64,000 nucleotides of DNA from Marinilabiliales bacterium (GTDB taxonomy: Bacteria; Bacteroidota; Bacteroidia; Bacteroidales; ML635J-15), in contig PKTB01000007.1 of assembly GCA_002869385.1 (NCBI GenBank), positions 16,729 to 80,728 of the forward strand. Direction: 5' to 3'. The first letter of the stretch is position 1. Each line of letters starts with the position of its first letter. Below are positions 1 to 9,897 of the stretch, in pieces. The notes under the pieces are model-generated. The model made no database searches. It was not told the DNA's origin and was given only the letters and a program-made list of their open reading frames with translations. The translations under genes and the position numbers were made by a program.

Positions 1-632
1 TGATATCCACTGCCTGGCAAAGCTTCATACTTCCATTTTTTAACAGCATCAATAGCCGCTTTAACGCATTGATCACATGTTGTGCTAACCAAACTAACAT
101 CTGAAACATTACCTTTTTCATCAACAGTAATTTCTAGCACAACAATCCCAAACATATTGTCGCTACTCTCTGGATCTACTCTTGTAAAGCCTCTGCTTCC
201 TTGTAATTCTCCATAACCTGAATCCGGACCGTTATTATCTCCATTTATTCCCGGGTTGTCATTATTGTTTGAGTTGTTATCACTGTTTGAATTGTCATAA
301 TCAAATGCATTATTAAATAAATTATCCAACATGTTTTGATTTGGGTTCACATCTGATTCATGAATATTGTTTCCTGGTATAAACGGATTATCACTAATGT
401 CATTTAATACTCTTTCTGAAGCATCAGATGAATTATTTGATGAATTGTCAGCATCGGAATTTTCGGAAGTGTTTCCTGAACTACCGCTGGAGGTAAAATC
501 TAATAATATTCCTTCTTCTTCAGGTAGCGGTAAAGGTGTTGTAAATCCTAACAAGAGTAGTAAGGCTGTACCAAATCCAATAAATAATAAACTTCCTAAT
601 AATCCGTGAATGTGCTTTTTAAAATGTGCCAT
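1..632 (-). CDS. TonB-family energy transducer, 3' end cut by window edge
   Basis: The reading frame starts at an ATG at 632 and runs off the window at base 1. It has a short cytoplasmic start (MAHFKKHIHG), one membrane segment at about residues 11-30, then PLPLPEEEGILLDF, a long Asn/Ser/Asp/Gly-rich linker and a TonB C-terminal-like domain with the VVLEITVDEKGNV strand. It is a paralogue of the TonB at 7819-8559, and comparison suggests only about ten residues are missing. TonB proteins carry proton-motive energy from ExbB/ExbD to outer-membrane transporters. The matching exbB/exbD at 8.6-9.7 kb belong to the other copy; any partner of this copy must lie outside the window or be shared. Confidence 0.85.
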   Translation of the reverse strand, partial: MAHFKKHIHGLLGSLLFIGFGTALLLLLGFTTPLPLPEEEGILLDFTSSGSSGNTSENSDADNSSNNSSDASERVLNDISDNPFIPGNNIHESDVNPNQNMLDNLFNNAFDYDNSNSDNNSNNNDNPGINGDNNGPDSGYGELQGSRGFTRVDPESSDNMFGIVVLEITVDEKGNVSDVSLVSTTCDQCVKAAIDAVKKWKYEALPGSGY

Positions 633-739
633 AATTCAAAGTTTTATATAAAACGAAATGCTGCTACGCAAAATTGCATAACAGCATTTAGATGGTTTAC
701 TTACTATTATTCCATAAATAGGAAGTAAAATTATTTTAT

Positions 740-2332
740 TTAATATGTTTTTGTTTGCAGTGTATCAACTAAAATGTAATCAGTCTTTGTTTCTGTGTCG
801 CAACCATCAGTATTGCAAACTGTTAGACTAACAGTAAAAGAACCCCCAAATTCTGCATTATATGTATGAGATGGATTCTGAGATGTAGATGTCCCTCCGT
901 CACCAAAGGACCATGACCAAGATGTTGGATTACCTGTTGATTGATCACTAAAAGATACACTTTGCCCGGATTCGATTTCTGTTGGAGAACCACTAAATTC
1001 AGCATTAATATCACTTGATACTATAGCACTATATGTTTTGGAAATTGTGTAACCGGCTTCTGTAAATGTGTATGTAAAATTAAATGTCTGATCTTCGGCT
1101 GCATCAGTGTGGAATGTTAATGTTATACCATTTGTGGTAGTGCTCATATTATAACTAACATTTGAATTGCTAATTCCCGAAATACTTGCATATTGTGATG
1201 CTCCAGCGATTTGATTTGTAGTATATGAATCAATTTCAGAAACTTCTTCAGGTTTTCCTTCAAGTCCTCCATTTGAGAAACCAAAAAGACTTTTGATAGA
1301 TGAAATAAAACCATCGATTTTTATCCACCATGAGTTAAATGAATTAGCAAATGAAATTATAGATGTTATTACACTATATGGTGAACTTGCATCGGCATTA
1401 TAAATCGATCTATAAGTCGTTTGTATATTAAGTGTTACCGGATCATCATTTCCAAATGTAAAATCACTTTTTCCATTCGAAAGCTGGGAATCATGTGCTA
1501 TTGCATTTTCACCATACATTTTAATCAATTGATATCCCGTTTGTTTTAAGGTTTTTATCAGGTAGATTGCAGCAATAGCAGCAGCAGCTTTTGTGAGAAA
1601 AGTTGGGTCAGGTGCAGTTAGTAGCAGACCAAGAGATGCTCCTGAGAATGCAATTTTAGGTAATTGATTAAATAAATAATCATTATACGATTGATATGTT
1701 TCTTGTGTCATCTTTGTATCTATTTTGCTTGACGAAGAAAAAATATCCCCATTTTCTTCAATAAAATGAGCTAAGTCTTCTTTCTCTGATTCTGATAGTT
1801 GAGCATAAATAGACTCGTATTCATCAATTAGATTATTTACAAGAGCTTCTGTTTCAGTGTCTAGTGTTGTTCCGGCATCACTTGCTTCTGTTTGTAGGTC
1901 TGAAATTATAGTGTTGAATCCATCTGTTACACCGCTAATGACCTGGGTTGGATTAGCAATTGGAGCAAGAGATGCTATGCTTAAATCCAATTCTCCTTCG
2001 TAATTATCTCCTTCAACTATTAAATTATAAGAACCAGCTGATAGGTTTGGAACCATTATTGAGAAATTAGTTTCATCAATAATATATACATAAAGTTCTT
2101 CGCTATTTATTGATGCAGTAATTTCGAAGGAGTTTAGATTGATTTCCTCAACTTCAATTTCGACAATTTCATAAGGGCTAACATTATTGTCTTCGATATT
2201 TAGTGTCAGAGTATTTGTTGAAGGATCTTCCGGATCATCTTCGCCTCAACCACCACAGCCTGGACTAAAAACAGTTAATGAAATAATTAAAATTAAAAAT
2301 AGTCCTGATAGAATTGATAGTTTGTTTTTCAT
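740..2332 (-). pseudogene. PKD-domain lipoprotein A with in-frame TGA after the lipobox
   Basis: The gene spans 531 codons from ATG 2332. It has a lipoprotein signal peptide with Cys at about residue 26, a helical middle region, a hydrophobic stretch near LGLLLTAPDPTF, and a C-terminal PKD domain (SWSFGDGGTSTSQNPSHTY). Codon 29 is TGA (2246-2248), three codons after the Cys, and the frame continues uninterrupted for 501 codons. It is a tandem paralogue of the gene at 2390-3979 (shared QLSESEKEDLAHFI), which fixes the upstream frame. A GGA to TGA change would explain the stop. Without readthrough only a signal peptide would be made; an internal start at 2056 would give a protein without export signal. 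Likely a surface protein of unknown function. Confidence 0.75.
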
Positions 2333-2389
2333 GGTTTTATCTTTTTTATTTGATACCCAAAAATATTAAAAGTTTATTAAAATAAGAAA

Positions 2390-3979
2390 TTATTCTGGAT
2401 AAACTATAATTGGACTAGCCTCATAATAAGTGTCGCAATCGTATCCATTACAAACTTTAAGACTTATGTAATATTGATTTGGGTATGGATATGTATAGTC
2501 ATCGTAATAGTATGTATGGGAAGGATTTTGAGCATTTGATGTTGTTCCATCTCCAAATTCCCAATACCATGATGTTGGTTCACCGGATGAATTATCTGTA
2601 AATGTTACTGTTTGTCCGGAATTTATTTCTGAGGGTGTATAAAAGAAGCTTGATTCAGATCGTTGATAACAAATTGCAGAATATGTATTAGTTGATTCAT
2701 AACCTGCTTCGGAATAAGTGTAGTCAAAAGTAAATTCTTCATGTGTGTTTGAACTACTAAAAAAACGAATATTTATGCTATTTTCAGATGGAGTGATTGA
2801 ATGAGTAATTTTGGGATTTGAGATATTATTAATGCTTACAAATTGTCCACTGCCTGACTGAACACTTGTTGTGAACGAACTTATTTCATTTATTTCATTT
2901 GGCTTTCCACCCAAGCTCCCATTGGATACTCCAAATTTACTTTTAATTGTAGTGATAAAAGAATCTATCTTATTCCACCATTCAAAAAATATTTTAGTTT
3001 CATTAATTACTGATTTTATTGTTTCTGATGGCGAATCAATATCAATGTTATATAATGTCCTATAGGTAGTACTTACATTTAACTGAGTAGTAAAATAATC
3101 AGGAAATATAAAGTCACTTTTGTCTGATGTTAATTCAGAATCATTAGGGATGGCTTCTTTATCGTACAATTCAATTAATTTATATCCGGTTTTTTTTAAA
3201 GTTTTTACAAGATAAATCCCTGCTATTATTGCAGCTCCTTTTGTTATAAAAGTAGGCTCCGGTGCTGTTAAAAGTAGACCCATAGCAATGCCACTTCCGG
3301 CAATTTTAATCATTTGGAGTTTAAAATATGCATCATAATTACTGAATATATCTTCTGTTGTTTTGGTGTAAGAATAACTGGAGCTTTCAAAAAGAAATTC
3401 ATTTTGTTGAATAAAATGTGCTAAATCTTCCTTTTCACTTTCGGATAATTGTTATAAAGTTGATTCAAACTCGTTAATAAGATTGTTTAATAGTATTTCA
3501 GTTTCTGAATCTAGTGAAGATTGTACTAAGGATGCTTCTTCTTGTAAATCACCAATAATAGTATTAAAGTCTTCCGTTGCACTTTGTATTATTTGTGTCG
3601 GATTGTCTATGTTAGGTAAAGGCTCAATGTTTAAATCAAGTGTAGCTTCACTATTATCAACAGATGCAATTAGTTTTATTGATCCTGATGATGTTTTATG
3701 TATCATTATGGCAAATGTTGAGTCATTAATTATGTAGGCGTCCAAAGTTGAGCCATCTATACTGACGTTTAATTCGCTTGTTGATAAACTTTTTTCATAA
3801 GTATAAACTTCAATTATGTCAAATGGTTTTAAATTAGTGTTTACTGTGCTTATGGTAAAAGAATTTACTGTTGGATCTTCAATAGTTTCTTCATCAGTAG
3901 TTTCACAATTGGAAAAAGTTACGGCTAATAGTGAGAATGTGATAATAATAAATGGTATTTTACTTATTGAATTCTTCAT
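2390..3979 (-). pseudogene. PKD-domain lipoprotein B with in-frame TAA at codon 176
   Basis: The gene spans 530 codons from ATG 3979, with a lipoprotein signal peptide (lipobox FSNC), the same helical middle region as its neighbour and a C-terminal PKD domain (WYWEFGDGTTSNAQNPSHTY). TAA at 3452-3454 interrupts the frame between ESTL and QLSESEKEDLAHFI. Paralogue A reads ESIYAQLSESEKEDLAHFI across the same place, so this is a point substitution and not a gene boundary. The two genes are 57 bp apart, similar over their length, and look like a tandem duplication. Each now has its own nonsense codon. Function unknown; PKD domains usually serve surface display or adhesion. Confidence 0.75.
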
Positions 3980-4094
3980 AGTTTTTCTAGTATTTGTTTT
4001 CTCATAAGAATTAACAATTTGATTTCAGAAAAGTTTTTTACGATTCTATAATTTTTACTTGCAAAAGAAAAATCTTTTATATGCAAACATTTAA

Positions 4095-4102
4095 TACTTT
4101 TG
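4095..4102 (+). promoter_or_regulatory. Bacteroidota -7 box upstream of rlmF
   Basis: TACTTTTG matches the Bacteroidota -7 consensus TAnnTTTG and lies 25 bp before the rlmF start codon. No strong -33 element is obvious. Confidence 0.45.
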
Positions 4103-4127
4103 TCCCTGATAATTAATTGATAAACAT

Positions 4128-5096
4128 ATGCAGAAGCAAATTAGGGAAACGCCTGAAATAAAGTCGAAATTACACCCAAGAAATAAGCACAGGACAAGAT
4201 ATGATCTAGAAGAATTATCAAAAGCATATCCGAGTTTAAAAGAATTCTTGATAATAAACGAATATGGTAATCAAACTATAGACTTTTTTAGTAATAAAGC
4301 TGTAAAAGCATTAAATACTGCATTGCTTAAATACTTTTATAAAGTCAATTATTGGGATATTCCACCACATTATTTAATTCCACCTGTTCCTGGTAGAGCA
4401 GATTATATTCATTATATAGCTGATCTGCTTGCAGAAAGTAACAATGGGGAAATCCCAAAGGGAGAAGATGTAAAGTGCTTTGATATCGGTGTTGGAGCTA
4501 GTTGTGTTTATACAATAATAGGGGTTGAAGAATATGGTTGGAGCTTTATTGCCAGCGAAATTGATAGAAAAGCATATGAATCTTCTGTTAAGATTGTTGA
4601 GAATAATGAAAATGTAAAACACAAAATTGATTTGAGGTATCAAGAGGATAAATACCATTTGTTTAAAGGTGTTCTTGAAAAATCTGAACTTATAGATATT
4701 ACAATTTGCAATCCTCCATTTCACTCTTCAAAAGAAGAAGCAAGAGAAGCAAATCTTAGAAAACTTTCAAATCTTAAAAAGAAGAGAGCTAATAACGAAG
4801 AGAGAAATTTTGGCGGCATTAGTAGTGAGTTATGGTGTGTCGGTGGTGAGCGTAAGTTTGTTAAAAATATGATTCACGAAAGCCTTAAATATGGATATAC
4901 ATGTTTTTGGTTTACAAGCTTAATATCCAGAGAAGAGAATTTATTTCCACTAAAAAAAGAACTTGAGAGAGTAAAAGCAAAAGATATTAAAGTAATCCCA
5001 ATGGGTCAGGGGAATAAACATAGCAGAATCTTAGCATGGACATTTCAAACAAAAGATGAGCAAAAAGAATGGTTTAAGAGTGATTTAGTTAAATAG
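4128..5096 (+). CDS. rlmF: 23S rRNA (adenine(1618)-N6)-methyltransferase
   Basis: The 322-residue protein has the full RlmF layout: N-terminal LHPRNKHRTRYDLEEL, the VPGRADYIHYIADLL segment, the SAM-binding FDIGVGASCVY motif at about residue 121 and the catalytic NPPF motif (CNPPFHSS) near residue 197. RlmF methylates the N6 of A1618 in 23S rRNA, in the cytoplasm, using SAM. The length is usual for the family and there is no interruption. It is followed 10 bp downstream by a DMT transporter gene on the same strand, so co-transcription is possible but without functional link. Confidence 0.93.
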   Translation: MQKQIRETPEIKSKLHPRNKHRTRYDLEELSKAYPSLKEFLIINEYGNQTIDFFSNKAVKALNTALLKYFYKVNYWDIPPHYLIPPVPGRADYIHYIADLLAESNNGEIPKGEDVKCFDIGVGASCVYTIIGVEEYGWSFIASEIDRKAYESSVKIVENNENVKHKIDLRYQEDKYHLFKGVLEKSELIDITICNPPFHSSKEEAREANLRKLSNLKKKRANNEERNFGGISSELWCVGGERKFVKNMIHESLKYGYTCFWFTSLISREENLFPLKKELERVKAKDIKVIPMGQGNKHSRILAWTFQTKDEQKEWFKSDLVK

Positions 5097-5106
5097 ACTA
5101 GTCAAT

Positions 5107-5979
5107 ATGCATATATTTCTATTGATATTAGTTTCCATAGTTTGGGGATCAACCTTCTTAATAATTAAAGATGCAGTAGATTCAGTAAATGAGAATTTAA
5201 TTGTGTTTGTTCGTTGTGTTCTTGCATTTATTGCAATGTTTATTTTTGCTTTAATAAAGAATAAAAAGAGTTTATTTAATAAGAAAGGGATCATATATGG
5301 TTCAATCTTAGGAGTGCTTCTGGCGATAATTTACACATCTCAAACTATTGGCTTAAAGTTTACTAGTACAGGACATAGTGCTTTTATTACAAGTTCTGCA
5401 GTTGTTTTAGTACCGCTTATTTTATTCGCTATATACAAGTTTAAGCTTATAAAAATTGATGTAATTGCAGTAATAATTGTCTTTGCAGGATTGTTTTTTC
5501 TGACATATGACTTTAGCACAAGCATAAATATCGGTGACCTTATAACTATAATTACCGCTGGGTCCGCAGCATTTCATATTGTTACTGCAGGTAGAGTTGT
5601 TAAAAAAGCTGATGCTATTTCAATAATTACCTGGCAATTCTTTGCAGCATCTGTAGTTAGTCTAGCAGCATTTCTTCTTACTAATAGTGAACCAGTAGTT
5701 TTATCCGAGAAGTCTATTTATTCTTTGTTATACCTTGGCCTTATAGGTACTTTGTTCTCTTATTTTGTTAGTGTGTGGGTTCAGAAATATGTTACTTCAT
5801 TAAAAGTAGCAATCATATTTAGTACAGAACCTGTTTTTGCAGCAATCTTTGGCTATTTCATTTTGAGTGAGGTTTTGACACCTAAAGAATTATTAGGAGC
5901 TAGTCTAATATTAGCCGGTGTAGTTGTTCATTCAATCTTTAAGTCAAAGATGGAAAAGAAAGCATTGCTAAATAATTGA
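5107..5979 (+). CDS. DMT-superfamily (EamA) transporter
   Basis: The 290-residue protein is very hydrophobic with about ten membrane segments in two repeated halves, the EamA arrangement of the drug/metabolite transporter superfamily. Typical motifs are the N-terminal SIVWGSTFLIIKDAV and, in the second half, YLGLIGTLFSYFVSVW and STEPVFAAIFGYFILSE. Members export amino acids or other metabolites across the inner membrane; the substrate cannot be read from the sequence. The reading frame is intact. Confidence 0.9.
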   Translation: MHIFLLILVSIVWGSTFLIIKDAVDSVNENLIVFVRCVLAFIAMFIFALIKNKKSLFNKKGIIYGSILGVLLAIIYTSQTIGLKFTSTGHSAFITSSAVVLVPLILFAIYKFKLIKIDVIAVIIVFAGLFFLTYDFSTSINIGDLITIITAGSAAFHIVTAGRVVKKADAISIITWQFFAASVVSLAAFLLTNSEPVVLSEKSIYSLLYLGLIGTLFSYFVSVWVQKYVTSLKVAIIFSTEPVFAAIFGYFILSEVLTPKELLGASLILAGVVVHSIFKSKMEKKALLNN

Positions 5980-6019
5980 AAAATTAGTATATTCATCAAT
6001 TATTAATTCATAAATATTT

Positions 6020-6793
6020 ATGGAATCACAAAGTGTCATCGTAATTACCGGTAGCACCAGAGGTATAGGCCATGGATTGGCTAAGGAGTTTTTAAATAAT
6101 GGCCATAAAGTAGTCTTTAACGGTCGTTCACAGGAAGCCGTTGATAAAGTTTTGGAAGAATTTAAAGATTACTCTAGTCAGATTTGTGGAGTGGCAGGGG
6201 ATGTGTCTATGCCGGATACTCACGAAAAGCTTTTTGATGAAGCTGTAAAGCACTTTGGAAAGGTTGACATTTGGATAAATAATGCTGGTATTCCACAGGA
6301 GAATAAACCATTTGTTGAATTAAAGATTGAGGATATTAAAAGATTATCTGATATTAATATTTACGGTTTAATTTTAGGTTCACAGATTGCTGCTAATCTT
6401 TTTTTGAAGCAAGGATACGGTAAGGTTTTTAATATGGAGGGTTTTGGAAGTAAAGGTAGGATAATGAAAAACCTAACACTATATGGTACATCAAAGAGAG
6501 CGGTTAATTATTTTACAAAATCCTTAGCTAAGGAGCTTGATGGTTCATCTGTTAAGGCATGTGTTTTGAGTCCTGGTATGGTAAGAACTGAATTTTTAGA
6601 TGGCGCTTTGGAGGATAAAACGACTAAAGAGGCAAAACAATTTCAAAAGGTTTACAAAGTAATAGCAGAAGATGTAGATGTTGTAACTAAGTTTTTAGTA
6701 AAAAGAATCCTTAAGAGTACTAAGAACTATGACAGAATCGAGTTTCTTACTCCCGGTAAAATGATGATTAAAGGATTTAAAATGATGTTTTAA
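6020..6793 (+). CDS. SDR-family oxidoreductase
   Basis: A 257-residue short-chain dehydrogenase/reductase. The N-terminal TGSTRGIG is the cofactor-binding TGxxxGxG motif, NNAG (near residue 93) is the structural motif and YGTSK (near residue 155) holds the catalytic Tyr and Lys. The usual catalytic Ser position reads MEGFGSKG, so its active site is slightly unusual. It probably uses NAD(P)H on a small alcohol or ketone, or on a lipid. Its stop codon overlaps the end of the convergent esterase gene by four bases. Confidence 0.88.
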   Translation: MESQSVIVITGSTRGIGHGLAKEFLNNGHKVVFNGRSQEAVDKVLEEFKDYSSQICGVAGDVSMPDTHEKLFDEAVKHFGKVDIWINNAGIPQENKPFVELKIEDIKRLSDINIYGLILGSQIAANLFLKQGYGKVFNMEGFGSKGRIMKNLTLYGTSKRAVNYFTKSLAKELDGSSVKACVLSPGMVRTEFLDGALEDKTTKEAKQFQKVYKVIAEDVDVVTKFLVKRILKSTKNYDRIEFLTPGKMMIKGFKMMF

Positions 6794-7749
6794 TTTTCAA
6801 TAAACTGGTGTATTTCTTCCAGACATTGTTCACTTTCATCAAATGGAAATATTATCCAATCATGAATCATATTATTCATAACTGTCATGTCACAGGAGCT
6901 ACCTTCTGCTTGCAAAATTTTTGATTTAAGTCTTTGACAATCCGGATAAAACAATTCGTGAGTGCTAACAAATACTTTAATCTCTCCTAAATTGTTCATA
7001 TTACCATATATTGGAGATACTTGAGGATCTTTTGTAGGCAATTTTCCTGCATATATCTGTCCACATTTAATCAGGCCATCCAAATTTAAAAGTACATCTT
7101 TTTCAATGTAATCGGTAATTTCCGGATTACTCATTTCAACATCCAACCAAGGAGATAAGAGGACTGTTTTATTTGGGATGTTTTGATGATTCTCAGAGAC
7201 AAGCGTTTGCAAGAATGCTAGGGCAAGACCTCCACCTGCAGAATCACCCATAAGAATAAACACATCATCTGGATATTTTTTTTGTATTATTTGATAAAGT
7301 TCATTTGTGACTTTGTGAGTAAATGCAGCTTCGTTCTCCGGTGCTAAAGGGTATTTAATAAAGCTTACTTTGTAATTGTAAGTAAGACATATTTTTTCAA
7401 TTAGCTTTCGATGAGATTTGGTGGCTTCAGCGAAGTATGCTCCACCATGAAAGTATATAATATGCTTGTTCGATGGTGTTTGGTTACAGATTGTTAAAGC
7501 CGAAAAACCACTACTTTCATGTTTTGTAATAGAGAGCTTCTTGTTAAAACGTTTTATATTAAAGTGTTTTTGATTCCTTTTAGGATTGGTTAGAAGTTTG
7601 TTAAATGTTTTTTCTGATAGATTAGTAATTCTAATGAAATTATATGTTGATTTAGCCTTTCTGCTTATTGATACATGGCTCGACTTACATTGTGAAAATA
7701 GCATAATTGTAACAATTATAAGTAAACAGAGCGTATTTTTATAATACAT
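6790..7749 (-). CDS. alpha/beta hydrolase, putative acetyl-esterase lipoprotein
   Basis: The 319-residue protein starts with a lipoprotein-type signal peptide (LLIIVTIMLFSQC, Cys near residue 21). It has the oxyanion motif HGGAYFAE at about residue 100 and the nucleophile motif GDSAGGG at about residue 170, typical of the hormone-sensitive-lipase/steryl-acetyl hydrolase group; the Asp and the His (HDWIIFPF) follow in the C-terminal third. It would cleave short-chain esters in the periplasm or at the outer membrane. Substrate unknown. Confidence 0.85.
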   Translation of the reverse strand: MYYKNTLCLLIIVTIMLFSQCKSSHVSISRKAKSTYNFIRITNLSEKTFNKLLTNPKRNQKHFNIKRFNKKLSITKHESSGFSALTICNQTPSNKHIIYFHGGAYFAEATKSHRKLIEKICLTYNYKVSFIKYPLAPENEAAFTHKVTNELYQIIQKKYPDDVFILMGDSAGGGLALAFLQTLVSENHQNIPNKTVLLSPWLDVEMSNPEITDYIEKDVLLNLDGLIKCGQIYAGKLPTKDPQVSPIYGNMNNLGEIKVFVSTHELFYPDCQRLKSKILQAEGSSCDMTVMNNMIHDWIIFPFDESEQCLEEIHQFIEN

Positions 7750-7818
7750 TGAAATCTTTTTATCTTTCTACTGTAAAAATAATAAGAATAGCTCAGAAAA
7801 TAAATATTATGGATAGAA

Positions 7819-8559
7819 TTACAATCTAAACTCAACAGCAACTGTTCCTACCTGGTAACCTGCGCCAGGCTTTTTCTCGTATTTCCATTGTTTTACTGCA
7901 GTAATTGCAAGTTGGGTACATTGTGAGCAGTTTGAGCTGACAACGCTAACGCTTGTTACATTGCCATTTTCATCTACAGTAATCTTAAGAACGACTCTAC
8001 CTTCTAGATTATCTTGGTTAGCTGGGTCAACCTTTTTAAGCAACCCTCGTCCATCAAGACTACCACCATAACCTCCCGGACCAGTTCCGGAACCATTGTC
8101 ACCTGTTCCTGTGCCTGGATTTCCATCTCCGGTTCCATCACCGGATGTGCCGGTTCCGTTTCCATCACCAAAGTTCATTCCATCCATAAAACTAGGTAAA
8201 TGACTGGTATTTTGATTTGTGGTGGAACTTTCGGTGTTTGTATTATTGTTTGAGTTTGAATTATCACTAAAAGGATTTGGAATTGTACTTGATTGCATGG
8301 AGGCGGCATCTTCAAAGCTTTGAGTGTTTACACCTGTGTTAGAATAGTTTTGAGTCGAGGCATTTTGTTCGTTTGATGTGGCAGATGAAGACTCGCCGGC
8401 ATTGACGTTACCACCGCCTCCAAAATCAAGTAATATGCCCTCTTCGGGGGGAAGGGGCAGTTTTGTCGTAAAACCTAATAATAATAATAGTACTATAGCA
8501 ACAATAGCAAAAAGAGTTGCTCCTAAAATACCATGTATATGTTGTTTTACAAATGACAT
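7819..8559 (-). CDS. TonB-family energy transducer
   Basis: The start at 8559 is chosen because it overlaps the exbD stop as TAATG, and because MSFVKQHIHGILG matches the N-terminus of the paralogue at 1-632. The 246-residue protein has one membrane helix (about 10-30), a PLPPEEGILLDF segment, a Ser/Asn/Gly-rich flexible linker with Gly-Asp-Gly repeats, and a TonB C-terminal domain (VVLKITVDENGNV, WKYEKKPGAGYQVG). It couples the ExbB/ExbD proton channel to outer-membrane receptors. It is the last gene of a tightly packed exbB-exbD-tonB operon. Confidence 0.9.
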   Translation of the reverse strand: MSFVKQHIHGILGATLFAIVAIVLLLLLGFTTKLPLPPEEGILLDFGGGGNVNAGESSSATSNEQNASTQNYSNTGVNTQSFEDAASMQSSTIPNPFSDNSNSNNNTNTESSTTNQNTSHLPSFMDGMNFGDGNGTGTSGDGTGDGNPGTGTGDNGSGTGPGGYGGSLDGRGLLKKVDPANQDNLEGRVVLKITVDENGNVTSVSVVSSNCSQCTQLAITAVKQWKYEKKPGAGYQVGTVAVEFRL

Positions 8560-8969
8560 TAATATTGTAATTGTTGAGTTGCTAAAATCAATTTCCACTG
8601 ATTTTCTTTAGCAATATTCATAATTTTTACTACTTCTTCCATGGGTACAGTTTTGTCTACGTTTAAGGAGACAAAAGGTTCCTCCTGTCCTGCAACTTCC
8701 TTCTTTAAAAGTGTTTCTATATCGTCAGGATTACAAAAGCTTGTTCCAACGGCATATAAGAAAGTTCCATCATGTTTGTCTTTAATTGAAACTGATGCAA
8801 TTGGATTTGCTGATGTCTGACTGTTGCTTGAAGGTAACAATAGTTTTAAAGCATTAGGAGCAATCAGTGTTGAAGTAACCATGAAAAATATGAGAAGGAG
8901 GAATACAATATCTGTCATTGATGACATACTGAATTCCGCACTCACTTTATTTCTTGACTTTAAGCCCAT
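8559..8969 (-). CDS. exbD: ExbD/TolR biopolymer transport protein
   Basis: The 136-residue protein has one N-terminal membrane helix (SMTDIVFLLLIFFMVTSTLI, residues 17-36) containing the conserved membrane Asp (TDIVFLLLIFF) that takes part in proton conduction, followed by a periplasmic domain. It forms the inner-membrane motor with the ExbB at 8975 and drives the TonB at 7819. The gap to exbB is five bases and its stop overlaps the tonB start, so the three genes are one operon. Confidence 0.92.
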   Translation of the reverse strand: MGLKSRNKVSAEFSMSSMTDIVFLLLIFFMVTSTLIAPNALKLLLPSSNSQTSANPIASVSIKDKHDGTFLYAVGTSFCNPDDIETLLKKEVAGQEEPFVSLNVDKTVPMEEVVKIMNIAKENQWKLILATQQLQY

Positions 8970-8974
8970 ATAAA

Positions 8975-9658
8975 TTATTTAGCAGGTTCGTTTAATATGT
9001 CCATAAATTCTGTTGATTTGGTTTCTAACCTAGCAACTAGATTATTAACTCTAGCAACCAAAATGTTGTAACCAAAATATGCAATAATACCAACTATAAG
9101 ACCACCGACTGTAGTAACCATAGCAGTATAGATACCATTTGATAGTAGCGTTACGTCAATATTATTACCTGCACTAGCCATATCGTAAAATGCCCTAACC
9201 ATTCCCATAACAGTTCCTAGGAATCCAATCATTGGAGCCCCACCTGCAATAGAGGCAAGTACAGGTAAGCCTCTTTCAAGTTTTGCAACTTCTTGCTTAC
9301 CAACATTTTCTACAGCAGCATTAACATCACCTAAAGGACGACCTATTCTAAGAACACCTTTTTCTATCATTCGTGCTAATGGACCTTCATTCATTCGGCA
9401 GTTATCAAGAGCTTGATCAACTTTTCCCTCAAAAATGAAGTTCTTAATATTATCCATAAAGGATTTTTGCTCTTTGGAAGCCTTTTTAATGGCGATAAAC
9501 CTATCGATAAAGATATAGACTGCAATAACTGATAGTACAGCGAGTACAATCATAATCCATCCACCTTTTAGAGCCATGTCGAAAAATGACATAGTTAATT
9601 CCCCTTCCTGACCTGTCGAAGGAACATTTTGCAATGAATCTACCTGTAAAAATAACAT
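8975..9658 (-). CDS. exbB: MotA/TolQ/ExbB proton channel protein
   Basis: A 227-residue protein with three membrane segments: GGWIMIVLAVLSVIAVYIFI near residue 33, then a cytoplasmic region, then two helices around LASIAGGAPMIGFLGTVMGM and TAMVTTVGGLIVGIIAYFGY. The Gly/Thr-rich GFLGTVMGMVRAF and the TTVGGL segment are family hallmarks. It is the first gene of the exbB-exbD-tonB operon. The frame could also begin at the later Met of MSFFDMALKGG, which better fits related proteins. Confidence 0.92.
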   Translation of the reverse strand: MLFLQVDSLQNVPSTGQEGELTMSFFDMALKGGWIMIVLAVLSVIAVYIFIDRFIAIKKASKEQKSFMDNIKNFIFEGKVDQALDNCRMNEGPLARMIEKGVLRIGRPLGDVNAAVENVGKQEVAKLERGLPVLASIAGGAPMIGFLGTVMGMVRAFYDMASAGNNIDVTLLSNGIYTAMVTTVGGLIVGIIAYFGYNILVARVNNLVARLETKSTEFMDILNEPAK

Positions 9659-9864
9659 ATTAGAAATAACTTTAATTGATAATTGACGAAATTAGATACA
9701 ATATGTCGAAAATTAACACCTTGAATCTTTATTTTATTAACAGATTTGTGTTAAATGCAATCGGCTTCTTTAAAACGAATAAGAGGTTTTAAATATTGTT
9801 AATTAAAATTTTGTAAATGTTTAGAAATAATTTAATGAGGCTGCTGTTTTTAAGGAATAACAAC

Positions 9865-9872
9865 TATTTTTG
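9865..9872 (+). promoter_or_regulatory. Bacteroidota -7 box upstream of transaldolase
   Basis: TATTTTTG matches TAnnTTTG and lies 25 bp upstream of the start codon at 9898, the same spacing as at rlmF. Confidence 0.45.
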
Positions 9873-9897
9873 TGCCATAATTTAAAAACTATTATAT

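Noticed and set aside
367..609. Plus-strand frame of 80 codons in the TonB region
   Set aside because: It is the antisense shadow of the TonB low-complexity linker.
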